A program made the position numbers and the translations under genes. Below, piece by piece: positions 5,397 to 7,669 of a stretch of DNA of 7,669 nt. The stretch lies in the NCBI GenBank assembly GCA_945861365.1, contig CAMAUH010000200.1:1-7669 (forward strand), given 5' to 3'. The first letter of the stretch is position 1; every line of letters begins with the position of its first letter. Origin of the DNA: Candidatus Kuenenia stuttgartensis. GTDB taxonomy: Bacteria > Planctomycetota > UBA1135 > UBA2386. Under the pieces are notes generated by a model, which did not search any database, was not told the DNA's origin, and worked only from the letters and a program-made list of their open reading frames with translations.

Positions 5397-7669
5397 ATGC
5401 ACACCCCGTACGTCTGGGCCGTGGCCGGCCTGTTCCTTCCCGCATTGCTCGCGCAGGGCATCGATCCTGCCGGTCGCGTGCATCCCCAGGCTGGTCCGCT
5501 CGCCAACGTCGCGGTGCTGAGCGTGCCGGCGCTCGATCGCGGCACGATCGCCAACGAGGACGCGCAGCGGGTCGTGAACGGCCAGCCGGCGCGCTACGCG
5601 ATGCCGTTCGCAGTGCAGGCGAATCCGACCACGCATGGCACCTGGGAAGTGCTCGACGCGACCTGGTCGCTGTGGCGCCTGCGCATCCAGGCGCCGGATG
5701 CCAACCACATCAACCTCGGCTTCCGGCAGTTCACGCTGCCACCGAGCGGGCGGCTGATGGTCTACAGCTCGGACTACAGCGACATCGTGCGGCCGTTCGA
5801 CGCCGCCGACCATTCGCCGAGCGGGCAGCTGTGGACGCCGGTCGTGCAGACGGCGGAGATCGTGGCGGAGCTGTACGTGCAGACCGCGCAGCGGCCGGCG
5901 GTGGGGCTCGACCTCGTGCACGTCGGCAGCGGCTACCGCTTCTTCGGTGCGGGGCCGACGGCAGTAGGCATCGATGGCTCGGGGCCCTGCCAGATCGACG
6001 TCGCGTGTGCGCAAGGCGCGCCCTGGCAGAACGAAGTGCGTTCGGTCGGAGCACTGTCGTCCGGCGGGTCGATCTTCTGCACGGGCTTCATGGTCAACAA
6101 CACCGCGCAGGACCTGCGGAACTACTTCATGACGGCGAACCACTGCGGCGTCACCGCCGGAGCGGCCCCGTCGTTGGTCGTGTACTGGAACTACCAGATG
6201 TCCGGTTGCGCCAGCGGCAGCTACACGCTGTCGCAGTTCAACACCGGCTCGGTGCTGCGCGCGACCTTCGCGACGTCGGACTTCACGCTGCTGGAGCTGA
6301 ACAGCCCGCCGAACTCGGCATGGGGCGTCAGCTACGCCGGTTGGAACCGCAACGTCGCCGATGCGCAGAACGCCACCGGCATCCATCACCCGAGCGGTGA
6401 CGTGAAGAAGATCTCGTTCGAGTACCAGGGCACCGCGACGACGTCGTACGGCGGCGGCGCGTCGCCCGGCAACGGTTCCCACGTGCTGCTGGTCGACTGG
6501 GACCTCGGCGTGACCGAGCCCGGTTCGTCGGGTTCGCCGTTGTTCGACCAGAACCATCGCGTGATCGGCCAGCTGCACGGCGGCGGCTCGGCGTGCGGCA
6601 ACAACCTCTCGGACTGGTACGGCAAGTTCGCGTACTCGTGGAACGGCGGCGGCAGTGCCGGTTCGCGCCTGTCGAACTGGCTCGACCCGCTCGGCACCGG
6701 CGCCACGACGCTCGACACGCTGGTGCCGCAGCTGGCAGCGACGCTGAGCAGCGGCGTCGGTTGCTACAGCTCGCGCGCGAGCTTCTCGCAGACCTTCGTC
6801 GCCAACTCGTTCGATCTCGGCGGCAGTGCCGCCGCGCCGGCGACGGTCGCGTTCGTGCCGACCAGCAACGGCTTCACGATCCAGGCGGGGGCTTCGGCGT
6901 GGTTCGCACCGACTGCGGCGAACCTCGCGCTGCCGAACGACGGCTTCGCGACCCTGCCGCTGCCGTTCGTGTTCCCGTTCCCCGGCGGCTCGACCAACGT
7001 CGTGCGCATGGTCAGCAACGGCTTCGTCTGGCTGAACGGCACGTCGACCGACGTCGACAACACGCCGACCTTCGTCGAACTGGCGAACAGTGCGGCGCGG
7101 CTGGCGCCACTGTGGATGGACCTCAATCCGGCCGCCGGTGGCAGCACGCACTTCGACGTCGACCCGAGTGGCAACGCGGTCTATCTGACGTGGGCCGGCG
7201 TGCCTGCCACGACGTCGCCGCTCGCCGCCGGCAACTCGGTGCAGGTGGTCCTGCGCAGCAACGGCGCGATCGAGTACCGCTACGGGCTGGTCGCCAACCA
7301 GGCCAGCACGGCCGTAGTCGGCTGGAGCCGCGGGGCGACGCTGTTTCCGACCAACACCGACATCTCGGTCGCGATGCCGTTCTCGGTCGGGCTCGACCTC
7401 AATCCGCTGGCGTGGACCGCGGTCGGCCGCCCGATCACCGGCACCACGCAGGTGCTGAACCTCGGCAACATCAGCAGCCCGGCGACGTCGATCGGCATCG
7501 TGCTCCTCGGCTTCACGCCGAATGCGGCGGGCGTCGACCTCGGCTTCCTCGGTGCGCCGGGGTGTTTCCTGTACCTGCAGGTGGTGTCCAGCGCCGCGCT
7601 GCCGATCGCCAGCAACCCGCAGCCGTGGTCGTTGGCGATCCCGAACACGCCGTCGCTGGCCGGTGCCGC
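5397..7669 (+). CDS. Secreted lysyl-endopeptidase-like serine protease with C-terminal beta modules (3' end outside window)
   Basis: 757 complete codons with no stop before the edge. Residues 1-20 form a signal peptide; about 21-190 a propeptide-like region. About 191-440 match Achromobacter protease I (lysyl endopeptidase, trypsin-like fold): VNNTAQD, TANHC with His249, SDFTLLEL with Asp295, TEPGSSGSP with Ser378, GQLHGG with His394. The six family cysteines are present (198, 204, 228, 250, 271, 400), matching the known three disulfides. Asp406 (LSDWYG) aligns with the Asp225 that gives Lys specificity; Trp169 is replaced by Tyr351. Residues about 511-640 resemble a nidogen-type beta domain (FPFPGG, SNGFVWL, LAPLWMDLNP, SNGAIEYRYG). 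Residues about 660-757 are a C-terminal module with LGFLGAPGCFLY, probably a cell-surface or secretion tail, not finished here. It has only three lysines. ATG 5397 gives the signal peptide directly; no Shine-Dalgarno sequence (CTCCCC precedes). Confidence 0.9.
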   Translation, partial: MHTPYVWAVAGLFLPALLAQGIDPAGRVHPQAGPLANVAVLSVPALDRGTIANEDAQRVVNGQPARYAMPFAVQANPTTHGTWEVLDATWSLWRLRIQAPDANHINLGFRQFTLPPSGRLMVYSSDYSDIVRPFDAADHSPSGQLWTPVVQTAEIVAELYVQTAQRPAVGLDLVHVGSGYRFFGAGPTAVGIDGSGPCQIDVACAQGAPWQNEVRSVGALSSGGSIFCTGFMVNNTAQDLRNYFMTANHCGVTAGAAPSLVVYWNYQMSGCASGSYTLSQFNTGSVLRATFATSDFTLLELNSPPNSAWGVSYAGWNRNVADAQNATGIHHPSGDVKKISFEYQGTATTSYGGGASPGNGSHVLLVDWDLGVTEPGSSGSPLFDQNHRVIGQLHGGGSACGNNLSDWYGKFAYSWNGGGSAGSRLSNWLDPLGTGATTLDTLVPQLAATLSSGVGCYSSRASFSQTFVANSFDLGGSAAAPATVAFVPTSNGFTIQAGASAWFAPTAANLALPNDGFATLPLPFVFPFPGGSTNVVRMVSNGFVWLNGTSTDVDNTPTFVELANSAARLAPLWMDLNPAAGGSTHFDVDPSGNAVYLTWAGVPATTSPLAAGNSVQVVLRSNGAIEYRYGLVANQASTAVVGWSRGATLFPTNTDISVAMPFSVGLDLNPLAWTAVGRPITGTTQVLNLGNISSPATSIGIVLLGFTPNAAGVDLGFLGAPGCFLYLQVVSSAALPIASNPQPWSLAIPNTPSLAGA

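Overview
The window is very GC-rich (roughly 70% by eye) bacterial DNA, densely packed, with five genes I can support plus a possible 3' tail of a sixth at the left edge. The best lineage guess is a planctomycete-like bacterium. The large secreted protease at the right ends in a beta-rich C-terminal module with a motif of the type L-G-F-L-G-A-P-G-C-F-L-Y, which I associate with exported proteins of high-GC Planctomycetota. A Uma2-family gene and mostly Shine-Dalgarno-less starts fit this but do not prove it. There is no rRNA, tRNA, CRISPR, transposase or phage gene, and no stretch over 300 bases lacks a gene.

Layout: (1) 2-28, a possible end of an upstream + strand gene, then a perfect 8-bp hairpin at 50-69. 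(2) 95-1603 (+), a secreted BD-FAE-type alpha/beta-hydrolase whose C-terminal half looks like a second, catalytically dead hydrolase unit. (3) 3193-1604 (-), a MscS-superfamily membrane protein with a long exported coiled-coil region; its stop codon abuts the esterase stop with no base between (TGATCA). (4) 3789-3241 (-), a Uma2-family PD-(D/E)XK protein, probably cotranscribed with the MscS-like gene. (5) 3932-5269 (+), histidyl-tRNA synthetase of the archaeal/eukaryote-like sequence type, divergent from Uma2. (6) 5397 to the window edge (+), a lysyl-endopeptidase-like (Achromobacter protease I family) secreted serine protease with propeptide, complete catalytic domain and C-terminal beta modules, cut off by the window end.

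The genes do not form an obvious single pathway. There is one housekeeping enzyme (HisRS), two separately transcribed exported hydrolases (esterase and protease, suggesting extracellular polymer degradation) and one two-gene minus-strand unit (Uma2 plus MscS-like). I find no convincing new multi-gene system. The most interesting signals are inside proteins: the near absence of lysine from the lysyl-endopeptidase homologue, the serine-to-glutamine replacement in the esterase's second half, and an apparent duplication of the MscS beta domain. Nested inverted repeats also lie around a good -10 box upstream of the protease.
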